Source: Brytella acorum (lineage in GTDB: Bacteria > Pseudomonadota > Alphaproteobacteria > Acetobacterales > Acetobacteraceae). From it: 64,000 nucleotides of DNA. Below, piece by piece: positions 52,735-64,000 of this stretch. A program made the position numbers and the translations under genes. The DNA is taken from contig NZ_JARBJP010000006.1 in assembly GCF_029309905.1 (NCBI RefSeq), positions 1-64,000 on the forward strand. The letters are read 5' to 3'. Each line of letters opens with the position of its first letter. Within the stretch, counting starts at the first letter, position 1. The notes under the pieces are model-generated. The model was not told the origin of the DNA. It was given only the letters and a program-made list of their open reading frames with translations, and made no database searches.

Positions 52735-53532
52735 ATGCCTGCTTTTGCCGCAAACCTGACAATGAACTACCCGGAGCTAGAATTTCTCGAGCGTTTTGAC
52801 GCTGCCGCGCGTGATGGCTTCAGAGGAGTGGAATTTCTGTTCCCATACGCATTTGACAGGATGGAAGTGAGTGCGCGCACCCAGGGAAATGATCTGCATG
52901 TTGCGTTGTTCAATGCTCCACCCGGCAACTGGGAGCAAGGAGAGCGTGGATTGGCGGCACTCCCCGGACGTGAGGAAGAGTTCCGCCGCGCGATCGGGTC
53001 GGCACTGGAGTATTCTCAGGTTCTTGGGAACAGCCGCTTACATGTCATGGCCGGTTTGCGCGACGACGAAATCCCGTATGAACGACAGATGGAAACCTAT
53101 CTGCGGAATATTGAATACGCGGCCTCACAGGCGAAATCTCTCGGCCTGACCATCGTTCTGGAAGCCATCAATACGCGTAACATGCCCGGCTATTTCCTGA
53201 ATTATCAGGAAGAAACGAAAGCAGTTTGCGATCTGGTCGGTGCGGATAACGTAAAAATCCAGTTCGATCTGTATCATGCGCAGATCATGCAGGGTGATCT
53301 CGCTGTGCGCTTGAAGACCCTGTTTGAATCGATTGGCCACATTCAGGTGGCCAGCGTCCCCGATCGGCATGAGCCGGATGAGGGTGAGATCAACTATCCG
53401 TATCTTTTCGCTTTGCTGGACCGCGTTGGTTATCGTGGCTGGATTGGGTGCGAATATAATCCCCGTGCTTCGACATCCGACGGCCTGGGCTGGTTACATC
53501 CATGGCGTGGCACCATCGCAAAAACGCTGTAG
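52735..53532 (+). CDS. otnI: 2-oxo-tetronate isomerase (hydroxypyruvate isomerase family)
   Basis: A 265-residue TIM-barrel of the Hyi family. [35 protein letters not shown] is the N-terminus. The metal and catalytic residues sit in [47 protein letters not shown] and IGCEYNPRA. It converts 2-oxo-tetronate to the 3-oxo form used by otnK. AGGAAA precedes ATG 52735. It closes the operon. Confidence 0.92.
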   Translation: MPAFAANLTMNYPELEFLERFDAAARDGFRGVEFLFPYAFDRMEVSARTQGNDLHVALFNAPPGNWEQGERGLAALPGREEEFRRAIGSALEYSQVLGNSRLHVMAGLRDDEIPYERQMETYLRNIEYAASQAKSLGLTIVLEAINTRNMPGYFLNYQEETKAVCDLVGADNVKIQFDLYHAQIMQGDLAVRLKTLFESIGHIQVASVPDRHEPDEGEINYPYLFALLDRVGYRGWIGCEYNPRASTSDGLGWLHPWRGTIAKTL

Positions 53533-54000
53533 GTGTTTCGTTCCGGGATTTTATGGGTTGGATTGAAGATGAAGCGCTCTGGATCGAAATATGATTAACC
53601 GGATATCGAACCGGTCGAGAGACATCCGAATGGGCAGGGCATTGGCGCTGCGTGAAAATTATGATGCGGCGGATCTGCGTGCGCTTGTGGTCGATTGAGC
53701 GTCGGATCAGTTCGGGGAGTTTCGGACGATGCACTATCGTTTTCTGGCGGTCGACAGTCCTGAGCGTTCTAACGATCTCAGCCATACGGCTTGTTTTCGA
53801 CCCGAAAACTCGTCCGACATGCTCGCGACGCTCACGGGGAATGTGGAAGCGGACACTCCTTATCCGAGCGCCGGGAAACATTGTGCATGTCGGTCATCCA
53901 CCCAGCTTAGAGGTTTAACGCTGGACAGGTAACGACACTATAGCATGGTCGTAACGTCAAAGAGCGTTAACTCACTGTTTTTACATGGGTGTTTGTATCA
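53533..54000. other. Gap with transposase remnant
   Basis: Between otnI and tRNA-Ser there is no intact gene. An IS630-type transposase start is recognisable at 53630-53698. The rest (53700-53990) has short open frames without recognised content. Confidence 0.55.
53630..53698 (+). pseudogene. IS630-family transposase N-terminal remnant
   Basis: Twenty-two codons, MGRALALRENYDAADLRALV then VD and a TGA, match the usual opening of IS630-type transposases (a GRxLxLRxDYDAxDLRxLA-like start). No following helix-turn-helix or DDE segment can be found in any frame. It is a dead fragment left by an insertion event beside tRNA-Ser. Confidence 0.6.
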
Positions 54001-54090
<90 letters not shown>

Positions 54091-54358
54091 GGTCCGGCGA
54101 ACCGGGGTCGTGCGGGGCTTATAGGTGCGGCTGGAAAGCTCGACAAGGGGATAAAATACGCAGGGTAAAATTTATCATCGAAAAACGTGAGTCGGCGTTC
54201 TGTTTGTTGACTTACAGGGTGCAACTCTTGTAGGGAGCGCTCCTTGCCGCGCTATAGGTGCGGCCAAAAACAAAAAGCGACAGGGCGGTGCCGATCGGGG
54301 GAAAACTCTGACAGAAGAATCGCCGAGAGTTCGGGTTTAATATTAAGAGAGTTTCAAC

Positions 54359-54673
54359 ATGTTCGCAGTTATCCGCACGGGCGGGAAGCAGTATCGCGTG
54401 ACGCCCCAGGCCACGCTCAAGGTCGAGAAGCTGGAAGTCGAAGCCGGCAATACGGTGACTTTCTCGGATGTTCTCGCGCTTGGTTCTGATGCAGGTGTCA
54501 CGATCGGAGCGCCGCTTGTGACCGGTGCGACCGTCACGGCGACAGTGATCGCTCAGGATCGTCTGGCCAAGGTTATCATCTTCAAGAAGCGTCGTCGCCA
54601 GAATAGCCGTCGCAAGAACGGCCATCGCCAGCAGGTTACAGTGCTGCGCATTGATGCGATCAACGCGGCTTAA
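54359..54673 (+). CDS. rplU: Ribosomal protein L21
   Basis: A 104-residue large-subunit protein. [17 protein letters not shown] is the canonical opening, and [18 protein letters not shown] is the basic rRNA-binding loop. A 268-base leader lies between it and the divergent tRNA-Ser. It begins the usual rplU-rpmA-obgE order. Confidence 0.97.
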   Translation: MFAVIRTGGKQYRVTPQATLKVEKLEVEAGNTVTFSDVLALGSDAGVTIGAPLVTGATVTATVIAQDRLAKVIIFKKRRRQNSRRKNGHRQQVTVLRIDAINAA

Positions 54674-54704
54674 TCGGCCCGACAGGTAAAGGGGAGAAAG
54701 ACCT

Positions 54705-57255
<2,551 letters not shown>

Positions 57256-57297
57256 CAGCCATCATACGGACGGTGGAAACACTCCGGTATATTTAGA

Positions 57298-58125
57298 TCA
57301 CGGATGTGGAGGCCAGCGGAGGGTTGGCTCCGAGCGAGGACGTCCATCGCGCAGGCTCTCATCGGATCGACGACGGCGATCCTCTTCCGGTAGTGGCCGT
57401 GGTGACATTTCCTCACGACGACGCAACAGGTTCGGGTCCGTACTGACATCTGGAAGCGGCGAGAAGCTTGCGGGACGCGGCGGTGTGGGTGCTACAGGCG
57501 CATCCCATGTTGTAGCGGGGGGAGGACGAGGAGCTTCTCGCGCCGGTGGCGGCTCGAAATGCGTGGGACGCAGGATCTGGGTGACGTGATCTGGCGCGGG
57601 AAGATCTTCATAGGCCGGCATATCTTCGAAAGCGAAGGGTTGAGATGGCGGCTTCGAGGGTGGGGAGGCGCGATTCTGCGACATGTCTGAAGGTGTCGCC
57701 GAGCCGGTGGAACCGTGCGGCGATGGCTGCGCTCGCGCCCTCTGGGGTTCGGACGTCGGAACGGGATCTGCCCTATTCGACTCGGAAGCTCGATTCCACG
57801 GCATGGGCGCGTCGCGGTGAACAGGTTGAGGCGGCTGCCCAGTCATCGGGGCCGCATGTCTCTCCATTTTCTGTGGAGGATGCTGGACCGGGGCGTCGGC
57901 TGGCATTGGTGATACGGGGCGCGCATCGTCATGGCGGGATGCTCGCAGGCTCAGCGTGCGCAGCTCGGCCCGCAACTCACTCAGCTGAAGCTCGATTTCT
58001 TCCAGGCGCGGCTTCACGCCGAAGATTGCAAAAGGAAGGAGAAGAAACACCAGTCCAAGCGCCAGCCCCCCCAACATGAGGACGGACTGCGCCCAGAACG
58101 GCAACGCGGCGAAAAGTGGGTTCAT
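57298..58125 (-). CDS. Membrane-anchored proline-rich hypothetical protein
   Basis: A 275-residue protein of unknown function. One N-terminal transmembrane helix (about 12-37, VLMLGGLALGLVFLLLPFAIFG) is followed by a short coiled coil (RLEEIELQLSELRAELRTLSLRA). About 200 residues rich in proline, serine, arginine and acidic residues follow and are surely disordered. It may tether something to the membrane. It lies 126 bases after gapR on the same strand and converges with proB. The start has only a weak ribosome site. Confidence 0.65.
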   Translation of the reverse strand: MNPLFAALPFWAQSVLMLGGLALGLVFLLLPFAIFGVKPRLEEIELQLSELRAELRTLSLRASRHDDARPVSPMPADAPVQHPPQKMERHAAPMTGQPPQPVHRDAPMPWNRASESNRADPVPTSEPQRARAQPSPHGSTGSATPSDMSQNRASPPSKPPSQPFAFEDMPAYEDLPAPDHVTQILRPTHFEPPPAREAPRPPPATTWDAPVAPTPPRPASFSPLPDVSTDPNLLRRREEMSPRPLPEEDRRRRSDESLRDGRPRSEPTLRWPPHP

Positions 58126-58251
58126 GCCGCGATCTATGCGAATTTCGTGATGTCAGCCAAGTGTAAAGTGAAGAAAGCCCCGATGGCTCTTTCCAACACA
58201 GGACAGCGCGGAAGGAACGTAATGTGTCAGAGGGGCGTCAAGGATCTCGGC

Positions 58252-58518
58252 TTACATGCCGAGGGCGCGGCGATAGATATCCAGAAGGGTTTCCTGCTCT
58301 TCTACTTCGGCGGGCTCCTGCTTGCGCTGCCGGATGATCTGACGGATCACCTTGACGTCGAAACCTGCGGATTTGGCTTCCTGGAAAATGTCTTTGATGT
58401 CGCCTGCGAGCGCCTTGCGCTCCTCCTCCAGACGCTCGACGCGTTCGATAATGGAGCGCAGCCGGTCCGCTGCGACGCCGCCGACCGCAGCCTCATCATG
58501 GGGCGTTTCATTGTCCAT
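58252..58518 (-). CDS. gapR: GapR (DUF2312) nucleoid-associated protein
   Basis: An 88-residue GapR protein. ADRLRSIIERVERLEEERKALAGDIKDIFQEAKSAGFDVKVIRQIIRQRK is the diagnostic coiled-coil DNA-clamp sequence. In Caulobacter GapR binds overtwisted AT-rich DNA ahead of replication and transcription. It is found almost only in alphaproteobacteria, supporting the taxonomic call. It is divergent from zwf across 258 bases that show no further gene. Confidence 0.93.
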   Translation of the reverse strand: MDNETPHDEAAVGGVAADRLRSIIERVERLEEERKALAGDIKDIFQEAKSAGFDVKVIRQIIRQRKQEPAEVEEQETLLDIYRRALGM

Positions 58519-58776
58519 TTGCGTCTCCTGTCCGTTCTTCAGATGAGTTCGAGCGCGGGCTTATCGCGCGGTTGTGTAGGCGGTCAATGGGGAAGGCCTG
58601 TGTCGCGATCTTGACACTGTTGCGTTTCAAGCGAAGTAGAAGGGCGCGACCATGACTGGAATATGACGTCAACTTCATAAATGGTCTGGAACTCCCCGGG
58701 CGCCCGCATCTTGGGTTGACCTGCATTTCGGGTTGATACGGGAGCGACCGGTTCCCCGACAGGAAAGGTTCTCATC

Positions 58777-60249
58777 ATGAACGCAGCCCCACAGGTTGAG
58801 CCGTTCGATTATGTCATTTTCGGAGGGACGGGCGATCTTGCCATGCGCAAGCTCCTGCCTGCGTTCTATCACCGCTTTCTGGACGGCGATGTGCCCGATG
58901 GATGCCGCATCGTCGGCACGGCCCGTGCCCAACTCGATCGAGCCGGCTATCAGGCACGTATTCACGACGCGCTGAAGCAGTTCGTCGATCACGCGAGCTA
59001 TGATGAAAAACGCGTCCGAAAGTTCCTCGAATGCGTGTTTTATCTCAGCCTTGACGGCTCCCGCGCGGACTCGGATTGGGACGGTCTTTCCGGCCTGCTC
59101 GAGGGCGGAGAGGACCGGGTCCGCGTTTTCTATTTCGCGACGGCGCCGCGTCTCTATGAACCCGCTTGTGCGAACCTGCATGAAAAGGGGTTCGTGACGG
59201 CCGGGAGCCGTGTTGTTCTGGAGAAGCCGATCGGAACCGATCTCGCCTCGGCGGAAGAGATTAATGCGGGCGTCGCGCGCTACTTTGACGAAAAGCATAT
59301 TTTCCGGATCGATCACTATCTCGGCAAGGAGACGGTCCAGGACGTGCTCGCGCTGAGGTTCGCCAATCCGGTTTTCGAGGCCGTGTGGTCGGGCGAATAT
59401 ATCCAGTCGATCCAGATCACGGCCGCCGAGACGGTCGGAGTCGAGGCGCGTGCGGCCTATTACGATACCTCGGGCGCCACGCGGGATATGGTTCAGAACC
59501 ACCTGCTGCAGGTGCTGTGTCTCTGCGCCATGGAAGCGCCGAAGTCCCTCGAAGCGGATGACGTCCGCGATGCGAAAGTCGCTGTCCTCAAGGCGCTCCA
59601 CCCGATGACGGATGAAAGCGTGCGTTCCGATACGGTGCGGGCGCAGTACCAGAAGGGCGAGATAGCCGGGCATGCCGTTCCCGGATATCTTGAGGAACTG
59701 GGGCATCCCAGCCACACAGAGACTTATGTCGCTCTGCGGGCGGAAGTGGAGACGCCGCGATGGAAAGACGTGTCCTTCTACATTCGCACGGCGAAGCGGA
59801 TGAAAGCTAAGACCAGCGAGATCGTTGTGACCTTCCGCGCGTCATCGAGCCAGCTTTTCCCGGGGGCGTCCCGCCCCAATATTCTGGTCATCCGCGTGCA
59901 ACCCGACGAGGGGCTCTCCTATCGTCTCAGTGTCAAAGATCCTCAGGATGACACGTTCACGCTGCGATCCGCCGAAATGAATGTCGGTTTCCCCCAGCAG
60001 TTCGGTGTCCGGTATCCGGACTCCTATGAACGCCTCCTGCTCGATGCGGTGCGTGGCAATCCGATCCTTTTCATTCGGCGTGACGAGGTCGAGGCCGCCT
60101 GGCGTTGGATCGGTCCCGTGCTCGATGCATGGGCGCGGGACGTCGCGCCCATGTCGTCCTACGTAGCCGGAAGCTGGGGACCGGATGAAGCCACGAGGAT
60201 GCTCGACCTTCACGGCGATGTCTGGCACGAAGCCATGGACGATATGTGA
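58777..60249 (+). CDS. zwf: Glucose-6-phosphate 1-dehydrogenase
   Basis: A 490-residue enzyme converting glucose-6-P to 6-phosphogluconolactone. The nucleotide motif is IFGGTGDLAMRKLLPAFYHR. The EKPIGTDL block and the active-site RIDHYLGKETVQ (catalytic His with its Lys) are intact. AGGAAAGG lies about 9 bases before the ATG. It feeds the oxidative pentose phosphate and Entner-Doudoroff routes used by acetic acid bacteria. It overlaps the next small gene by 4 bases (GTGA). No pgl or edd gene is adjacent. Confidence 0.96.
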   Translation: MNAAPQVEPFDYVIFGGTGDLAMRKLLPAFYHRFLDGDVPDGCRIVGTARAQLDRAGYQARIHDALKQFVDHASYDEKRVRKFLECVFYLSLDGSRADSDWDGLSGLLEGGEDRVRVFYFATAPRLYEPACANLHEKGFVTAGSRVVLEKPIGTDLASAEEINAGVARYFDEKHIFRIDHYLGKETVQDVLALRFANPVFEAVWSGEYIQSIQITAAETVGVEARAAYYDTSGATRDMVQNHLLQVLCLCAMEAPKSLEADDVRDAKVAVLKALHPMTDESVRSDTVRAQYQKGEIAGHAVPGYLEELGHPSHTETYVALRAEVETPRWKDVSFYIRTAKRMKAKTSEIVVTFRASSSQLFPGASRPNILVIRVQPDEGLSYRLSVKDPQDDTFTLRSAEMNVGFPQQFGVRYPDSYERLLLDAVRGNPILFIRRDEVEAAWRWIGPVLDAWARDVAPMSSYVAGSWGPDEATRMLDLHGDVWHEAMDDM

Positions 60250-60743
60250 AATTGGCGGAGAAGACACAGTTGGCAGATCAGGACACCACAGCGAGACCCG
60301 GTCTCGGCGCTGGCCGTAAGGGTATACGTCCGCGCAAGCCGCGCACGCTGAAACAGCATCTGATACGTCGTCTTCTCGTCGTGATTCCAGCGTCCCTGTT
60401 GATGATCGTGGTGATGAAGACGGGCTGGCTCGATATGGCTGCCGATCGCCTGACGTTCAACAAACTCGCCTGGTTCGACAATACGAAGCTGGTCGAGCAT
60501 CTGCGGGTGCTGGTGCGGCATAACGGCATGACGGACGAGCCCGCGCGATGCCTGGTGTTTCTCGTCAATGGCGATGATCCGCCGACCGCGATGCGGGTGG
60601 ACGTGATGGCAAAGCATACCGAAGGCTGCCCGCATCCCGACAAGAAGCCGCAGCAGCTTTTCACGGTGCGGGTCGACAAGGTCGACCGTATTCTCACGAC
60701 CGATGCGGGCTCGCCCGGTGTCTTTCACCCGATGGGTTCCTGA
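60246..60743 (+). CDS. Hypothetical single-pass membrane protein coupled to zwf
   Basis: A 165-residue protein of unknown function. A basic N-terminal tail precedes one membrane helix (about 43-58, LLVVIPASLLMIVVM). A soluble domain of about 105 residues follows, with two cysteines (RCLVFLVNGDD and TEGCPHPD) that could form a disulfide. GTG 60246 overlaps the zwf stop. TTG 60270 has GGAG 9 bases upstream and is an alternative. Co-translation with zwf suggests a link, but none is known. Confidence 0.65.
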   Translation: MKLAEKTQLADQDTTARPGLGAGRKGIRPRKPRTLKQHLIRRLLVVIPASLLMIVVMKTGWLDMAADRLTFNKLAWFDNTKLVEHLRVLVRHNGMTDEPARCLVFLVNGDDPPTAMRVDVMAKHTEGCPHPDKKPQQLFTVRVDKVDRILTTDAGSPGVFHPMGS

Positions 60744-60770
60744 CCGGGGCCGCGTTTCTGGGAGTCCGTT

Positions 60771-60805
60771 CCTGTGGTTTCCCTTTGTTCTTGGGAAACC
60801 ACAGG
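60771..60805. repeat. Perfect 13-bp inverted repeat between convergent genes
   Basis: CCTGTGGTTTCCC and GGGAAACCACAGG flank a 9-base loop. It lies between the zwf-linked gene and trmJ, so it is probably a bidirectional terminator, though neither side has a T-run. Confidence 0.6.
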
Positions 60806-60891
60806 CGATGAAGATTCTGGATTTTCGTCTTGCTCGGGATTTTTATTCAACCCGATGAGATCATCCGGTCGGAGGATGTTTGGCCCCGGGA

Positions 60892-61668
60892 TCAGGACCG
60901 GCTTTTGCGTCCGCGTGAAAGCTCGGTGACCACGCCATGCAGCGTGCGCAGTTCCTGTTCCGTGACGTCTCCACGCTGAAACAGATGCCGCAGGTTGCGA
61001 ATCATGCCGGGGCGCTTCTGTTCGTTGCGCAGAAAACCACATTCATCCAGATCGCGCGTCAGGTGGCCGAGGAAATTCTCGAGTTCGCCCTTGGTGGCAA
61101 CATGCGTCTCATTGGTCATGAAATCGCGTGTCGGCGTTTCATCGCATGCCATCCACCACTCGTAAGCCATGATGAGAACGGCCTGTGCGAGGTTGAGGGA
61201 CATGAAATCCGGGTTGAGCGGATAGCGGATCAGCGTATCGGCGCAGGCCATATCCTCGTTGTCGAGCCCGGCCCGCTCGGGGCCGAATAGCAGGCCGGTG
61301 CGCAGCTTCCGGTTGGCGCAGGCTCGAAGTTCGCTGGCGGCGCCGCGCGCGGTCATAACCGTTTTGACGATGTGACGCGGGCGAGGGCAGGTCGCCATCA
61401 CCCGATGAAGATCGGCCACCGCGTCCGCCACCGTTTCATGTACGGTGGCGGCATCGAGAATGCGGTGAGCCCCTGAGGACGCGAACCAGGCGCGCTCCTG
61501 GGGCCAGCCATCGCGTGGCGCCACGAGGCGTAAATGAAACAGACCGCCATTGGCCATGGCGCGCGCCGTCGTGCCGACATTTTCCGCCAGTTGCGGGCGG
61601 ACGAGAATGACGACCGGACTGTGCTCGCCAATGGGTCCGATATCCGCGCCGCCGTCACGCCCCGTCAT
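60892..61668 (-). CDS. TrmJ-type tRNA 2'-O-methyltransferase
   Basis: A 258-residue SPOUT methyltransferase of the TrmH/TrmJ group, methylating tRNA position 32 ribose. VVILVRPQLAENVGTTARAMANGG is the family start. LLFGPERAGLDNEDMACAD and YPLNPDFMSLNLAQAVLIMAYEW form the trefoil knot S-adenosylmethionine site. A C-terminal helical extension follows (about 175-258). The start overlaps the cysS stop (ATGA). Confidence 0.92.
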   Translation of the reverse strand: MTGRDGGADIGPIGEHSPVVILVRPQLAENVGTTARAMANGGLFHLRLVAPRDGWPQERAWFASSGAHRILDAATVHETVADAVADLHRVMATCPRPRHIVKTVMTARGAASELRACANRKLRTGLLFGPERAGLDNEDMACADTLIRYPLNPDFMSLNLAQAVLIMAYEWWMACDETPTRDFMTNETHVATKGELENFLGHLTRDLDECGFLRNEQKRPGMIRNLRHLFQRGDVTEQELRTLHGVVTELSRGRKSRS

Positions 61669-63020
61669 GCGCGCCTCCAGGTCGTGCCCTGGGGGCCGTC
61701 CTCCAGCAGGATGCCCTGACTTGTCAGTTCGGCACGGATCTCGTCGGCGCGGGCGAAATTTCGCGTCTTACGGGCATCGATGCGCTCCTGGATGAGGCGT
61801 TCGATCGCGTCTTCGTCCGCACCGGCGCGAAACCAGTCATGCGGCGACTGACTGAAAAGACCCATCATGGCGCCACCGGCTTTCAAAGCCGATGAAGCTT
61901 CGACATCTCCCTGAATGGCGGCGTCAGCGAAAGGGTGGAGCGCCGAGATGGCAAGCGGTGTATTGAGATCGTCGCACAGGGCGGCCATGACGGCTTCGGG
62001 CACTGCCGCGCCTTCGAGAGGCGGGCTCCGCTCCAGCGCCCGATAGAAGCGATCCAGCGTTCGTTTGGCTTCGTCGAGTTTTTCCCATGTAAAGTCGAGT
62101 ACGGAGCGATATTGCGTGCCGAGGTACAACAGGCGCAGTGCTTCCGCGGGCGCGCGGGTGATGGCCTGTCGGATCGTGTAGAAATTGCCCAGAGATTTCG
62201 ACATTTTCTCACCGCCCGAAAGCAGCATCGCATTGTGCAGCCAGTGACGGGCGAACTGACTGCCGGGAAAGCAGCACAGGGACTGGGCACGTTCGTTTTC
62301 ATGATGCGGGAAGATCAGATCGTCGCCACCACCGTGAATGTCGAAGGTTTCTCCGAGATAGCGATGGGACATTGCCGAACACTCGATATGCCAGCCCGGC
62401 CGGCCGCGGCCGTAAGGACTGTCCCACCCGGGTTGCTCATCCGTGGACGGCTTCCAGAGAACGAAATCTCCCGCATCGCGCTTGTACGGTGCCACCTCCA
62501 CGCGGGCGCCAGCGAGCAGATCGTCGGGCGTGCGGCCTGAAAGTGCCCCATAGGTGGGGAAATCCCGCACGGAAAACAGAACGTGGCCCTCGGCTTCATA
62601 AGCATGGCCATTCGCGATGAGGCGCGCGATCATGTCGAGCATGTCGGCGATGTGATGCGTCGCCCGCGGCTCGATATCCGGCGGAAGGACGTTCAGTTCG
62701 GAAAGATCCGCATGGAAATTTTCCGTGGTCCGCGCCGTCAGCACCGAAATGTCTTCGCCGTTTTCTCTCGCCCGTTGGGAAATACGGTCATCGACGTCGG
62801 TGATATTGCGCACGAAAGTCACGCGCGGATACAGTTTGCGCAGCAGGCGTACAAGGATGTCCGCGCTCAGCATCGCCCTGAGATTGCCGATATGGGCGGC
62901 ATCATAGACTGTCGGTCCGCAGTAATAAACGCGGACATGATCAGGGTCGATCGGCGTGAACCGCTCTTTGCGGCGCGCGTGGCTGTCGTGCAGTGTCAGG
63001 CTGAGGGCGGGGCTGTCCAT
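61665..63020 (-). CDS. cysS: Cysteinyl-tRNA synthetase
   Basis: A 451-residue class I synthetase. The zinc cysteine and HIGH-type motif are in YYCGPTVYDAAHIGNLRAML. GWHIECSAMS and DIHGGGDDLIFPHHENE give the other zinc and substrate residues. KMSKSLGNF is the KMSKS loop. A DALR-type domain follows, and the C-terminus has ERIDARKTRNFARADEIRAEL. It heads a two-gene unit with trmJ. Confidence 0.97.
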   Translation of the reverse strand: MDSPALSLTLHDSHARRKERFTPIDPDHVRVYYCGPTVYDAAHIGNLRAMLSADILVRLLRKLYPRVTFVRNITDVDDRISQRARENGEDISVLTARTTENFHADLSELNVLPPDIEPRATHHIADMLDMIARLIANGHAYEAEGHVLFSVRDFPTYGALSGRTPDDLLAGARVEVAPYKRDAGDFVLWKPSTDEQPGWDSPYGRGRPGWHIECSAMSHRYLGETFDIHGGGDDLIFPHHENERAQSLCCFPGSQFARHWLHNAMLLSGGEKMSKSLGNFYTIRQAITRAPAEALRLLYLGTQYRSVLDFTWEKLDEAKRTLDRFYRALERSPPLEGAAVPEAVMAALCDDLNTPLAISALHPFADAAIQGDVEASSALKAGGAMMGLFSQSPHDWFRAGADEDAIERLIQERIDARKTRNFARADEIRAELTSQGILLEDGPQGTTWRRA

Positions 63021-63130
63021 GGTCGCGCCTAGATGCGCTACGCCGCCTTTCCGTGCAACAGTCTTTCTCCGTGAATAAGGCTCTGTTTCAGGGTTTTCGG
63101 AGACCGACCGGGAGCCTCAGCGGATGCCGA

Positions 63131-63340
63131 TCATGCGTACGGCGTCGATGCGGACCAGAAACGCCCCCGGACTGCGGCGGTTGCGTCTGATTCCGGAGAC
63201 CAGAGCATCGCCTGTGGCGCGATGCCCCGCGTGCGATCGACCGACGGCGCCAGGGAAGCGGGGCGTCCCACCCAGACCGTCACGGCAACGACAATGACCG
63301 CGATGATGATCGCGATCGTGATGATCCGATATCGTGACAT
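63131..63340 (-). CDS. Small single-helix membrane protein, 69 residues
   Basis: MSRYRIITIAIIIAVIVVAV begins with a clear transmembrane or uncleaved signal helix, then a short Ser/Asp/Arg-rich tail. GGAGG lies exactly 6 bases before ATG 63340, a near-ideal ribosome site. The frame is open to 63472 with no homologous content. It is divergent from the MATE gene across about 170 bases. No family recognised. Confidence 0.6.
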   Translation of the reverse strand: MSRYRIITIAIIIAVIVVAVTVWVGRPASLAPSVDRTRGIAPQAMLWSPESDATAAVRGRFWSASTPYA

Positions 63341-63511
63341 GATGACCTCCACTGCCTGACGCCTGTATTGAACGCGCTTGCAACGGGCGGCCTTCGCTGA
63401 AAGTTTGGCTGGCATGAAACGAAATACTGCATACGCATGAGGTGCAGGGCAGGCATGCGCCCGTCTCGTCATTACTGGCTAAGGTCGTAGCGATCTGCGA
63501 AAACCCCCGTC

Positions 63512-64000
63512 ATGTCCGATATAACTCACGCCGAGCCCATGGCCTCTCGGGTCGCCGCACCGCGAATCAGTCAGGAGTTGAGGCAGATCGTGGGCATCGC
63601 GCTCCCGCTCAGCCTGTCTCAGCTCAGCGAAATGGCGATGGGCATTACCGATGCCCTGCTGCTCGGGAGGCTCGGGGCCACCGCTCTGGCTGTCGGTGGT
63701 CTCTCGACGTCGCTGTTTTTCGTTGTGCTCGTGACATTCCAGTCCGGACTTAGCGGCGTCAGCGTCCTGATCGCCCGTGCGCGCGGAGAAGCACATCATG
63801 CAGCCGGGCAGCAGACCGATGGCGCTGCGGAGGAGCGCGTGCTGTCCGGCGTCGTATGCGCGGGGCTGTTGTTGGCCTGCGTCTTCTGTCTGCCGATGGC
63901 GCTGCTCCTCGGCCAGATCAAGCCGATTCTGCATGCTTTCGGCGAACCTCCCGAAGTCATAGCCCTTGTCTCCGACTTCATGCATCGCCTGATGCTGGCG
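63512..64000 (+). CDS. MATE-family efflux transporter (3' end outside window)
   Basis: The first 163 codons are open to the window edge. After a polar N-terminus (residues 1-24) comes the MATE opening ELRQIVGIALPLSLSQLSEMAMGITDALLLGRLGATALAVGG. Next are SLFFVVLVTFQSGLSGVSVLIARARGE and a further hydrophobic pair. It resembles NorM-type sodium- or proton-driven multidrug exporters. Substrate cannot be inferred. Confidence 0.88.
   Translation, partial: MSDITHAEPMASRVAAPRISQELRQIVGIALPLSLSQLSEMAMGITDALLLGRLGATALAVGGLSTSLFFVVLVTFQSGLSGVSVLIARARGEAHHAAGQQTDGAAEERVLSGVVCAGLLLACVFCLPMALLLGQIKPILHAFGEPPEVIALVSDFMHRLMLA

Overview
The window looks like chromosome of an acetic acid bacterium or close relative (Alphaproteobacteria, Acetobacteraceae). 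The signs are GC-rich coding with alphaproteobacterial marker genes (GapR/DUF2312, FlaF, FlaF-type flagellin, TldD), many exported carbohydrate and phosphoester hydrolases, and a patchwork of small sugar and sugar-acid catabolic operons, each with its own IclR, LacI, LysR or Lrp regulator. The genus cannot be fixed from the sequence. The flagellin locus suggests a motile member.

Layout. 0-3.1 kb: a cysteine-synthase-like PLP enzyme and an exported GH35 beta-galactosidase, convergent. 3.2-7.6 kb: an acetoin dehydrogenase operon (acoA-acoB-acoC, minus strand) with a divergent AcoR-like regulator that has lost its AAA+ domain; a near-perfect 24-bp palindrome lies between them. 7.6-14 kb: Tat-type phospholipase C, M28 peptidase and a TonB-dependent receptor. 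14.3-18.6 kb: a tightly packed operon of BadF-type amino-sugar kinase, AgaS-like SIS isomerase/deaminase, GatZ-like protein without its aldolase partner, and threonine aldolase. 18.6-22.8 kb: Lrp-type regulator divergent from bifunctional putA. 23-32.5 kb: MFS exporter, two overlapping IclR regulators, GH92 alpha-mannosidase, a royal-jelly-family protein and xylulokinase. 32.4-34.3 kb: small unknown genes, a peroxiredoxin fold without its peroxidatic cysteine, and an AT-rich gene-poor stretch. 34.3-38 kb: sugar-porter MFS, AroE-like dehydrogenase and LacI regulator, with a perfect 16-bp palindrome before the dehydrogenase.

38-42.7 kb: DEAD-box helicase, then a chain of overlapping genes (tldD, a 74-residue protein, a TRIC/YadS channel, a glutaminyl cyclase). 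42.8-46.7 kb: TPR-glycosyltransferase, flagellin and FlaF. 47.3-53.5 kb: a LysR regulator divergent from a complete tetronate (L-threonate) operon ltnD-otnK-otnC-gntP-otnI. 53.5-54.1 kb: an IS630 transposase remnant beside tRNA-Ser(CGA). 54.3-57.3 kb: rplU-rpmA-obgE-proB. 57.3-64 kb: an unknown membrane protein, gapR, zwf and an unknown gene, trmJ-cysS, a tiny membrane protein, and the start of a MATE transporter cut by the window end.

Most interesting points. (1) The amino-sugar operon has kinase, SIS protein and an orphan GatZ but no GatY aldolase or 6-phosphofructokinase. It may feed tagatose-6-P into fructose-6-P by 4-epimerisation. (2) The AroE-like dehydrogenase lacks the shikimate-binding SxS motif and sits with a sugar porter and LacI regulator. 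(3) The acetoin regulator is a GAF-Fis protein without a sigma-54 ATPase domain. (4) The Cys-less peroxiredoxin sits with two small unknown genes. Many start codons were moved inward from the longest open frame on the basis of Shine-Dalgarno spacing, signal peptides or family N-termini. These choices are inferences and are stated per gene.
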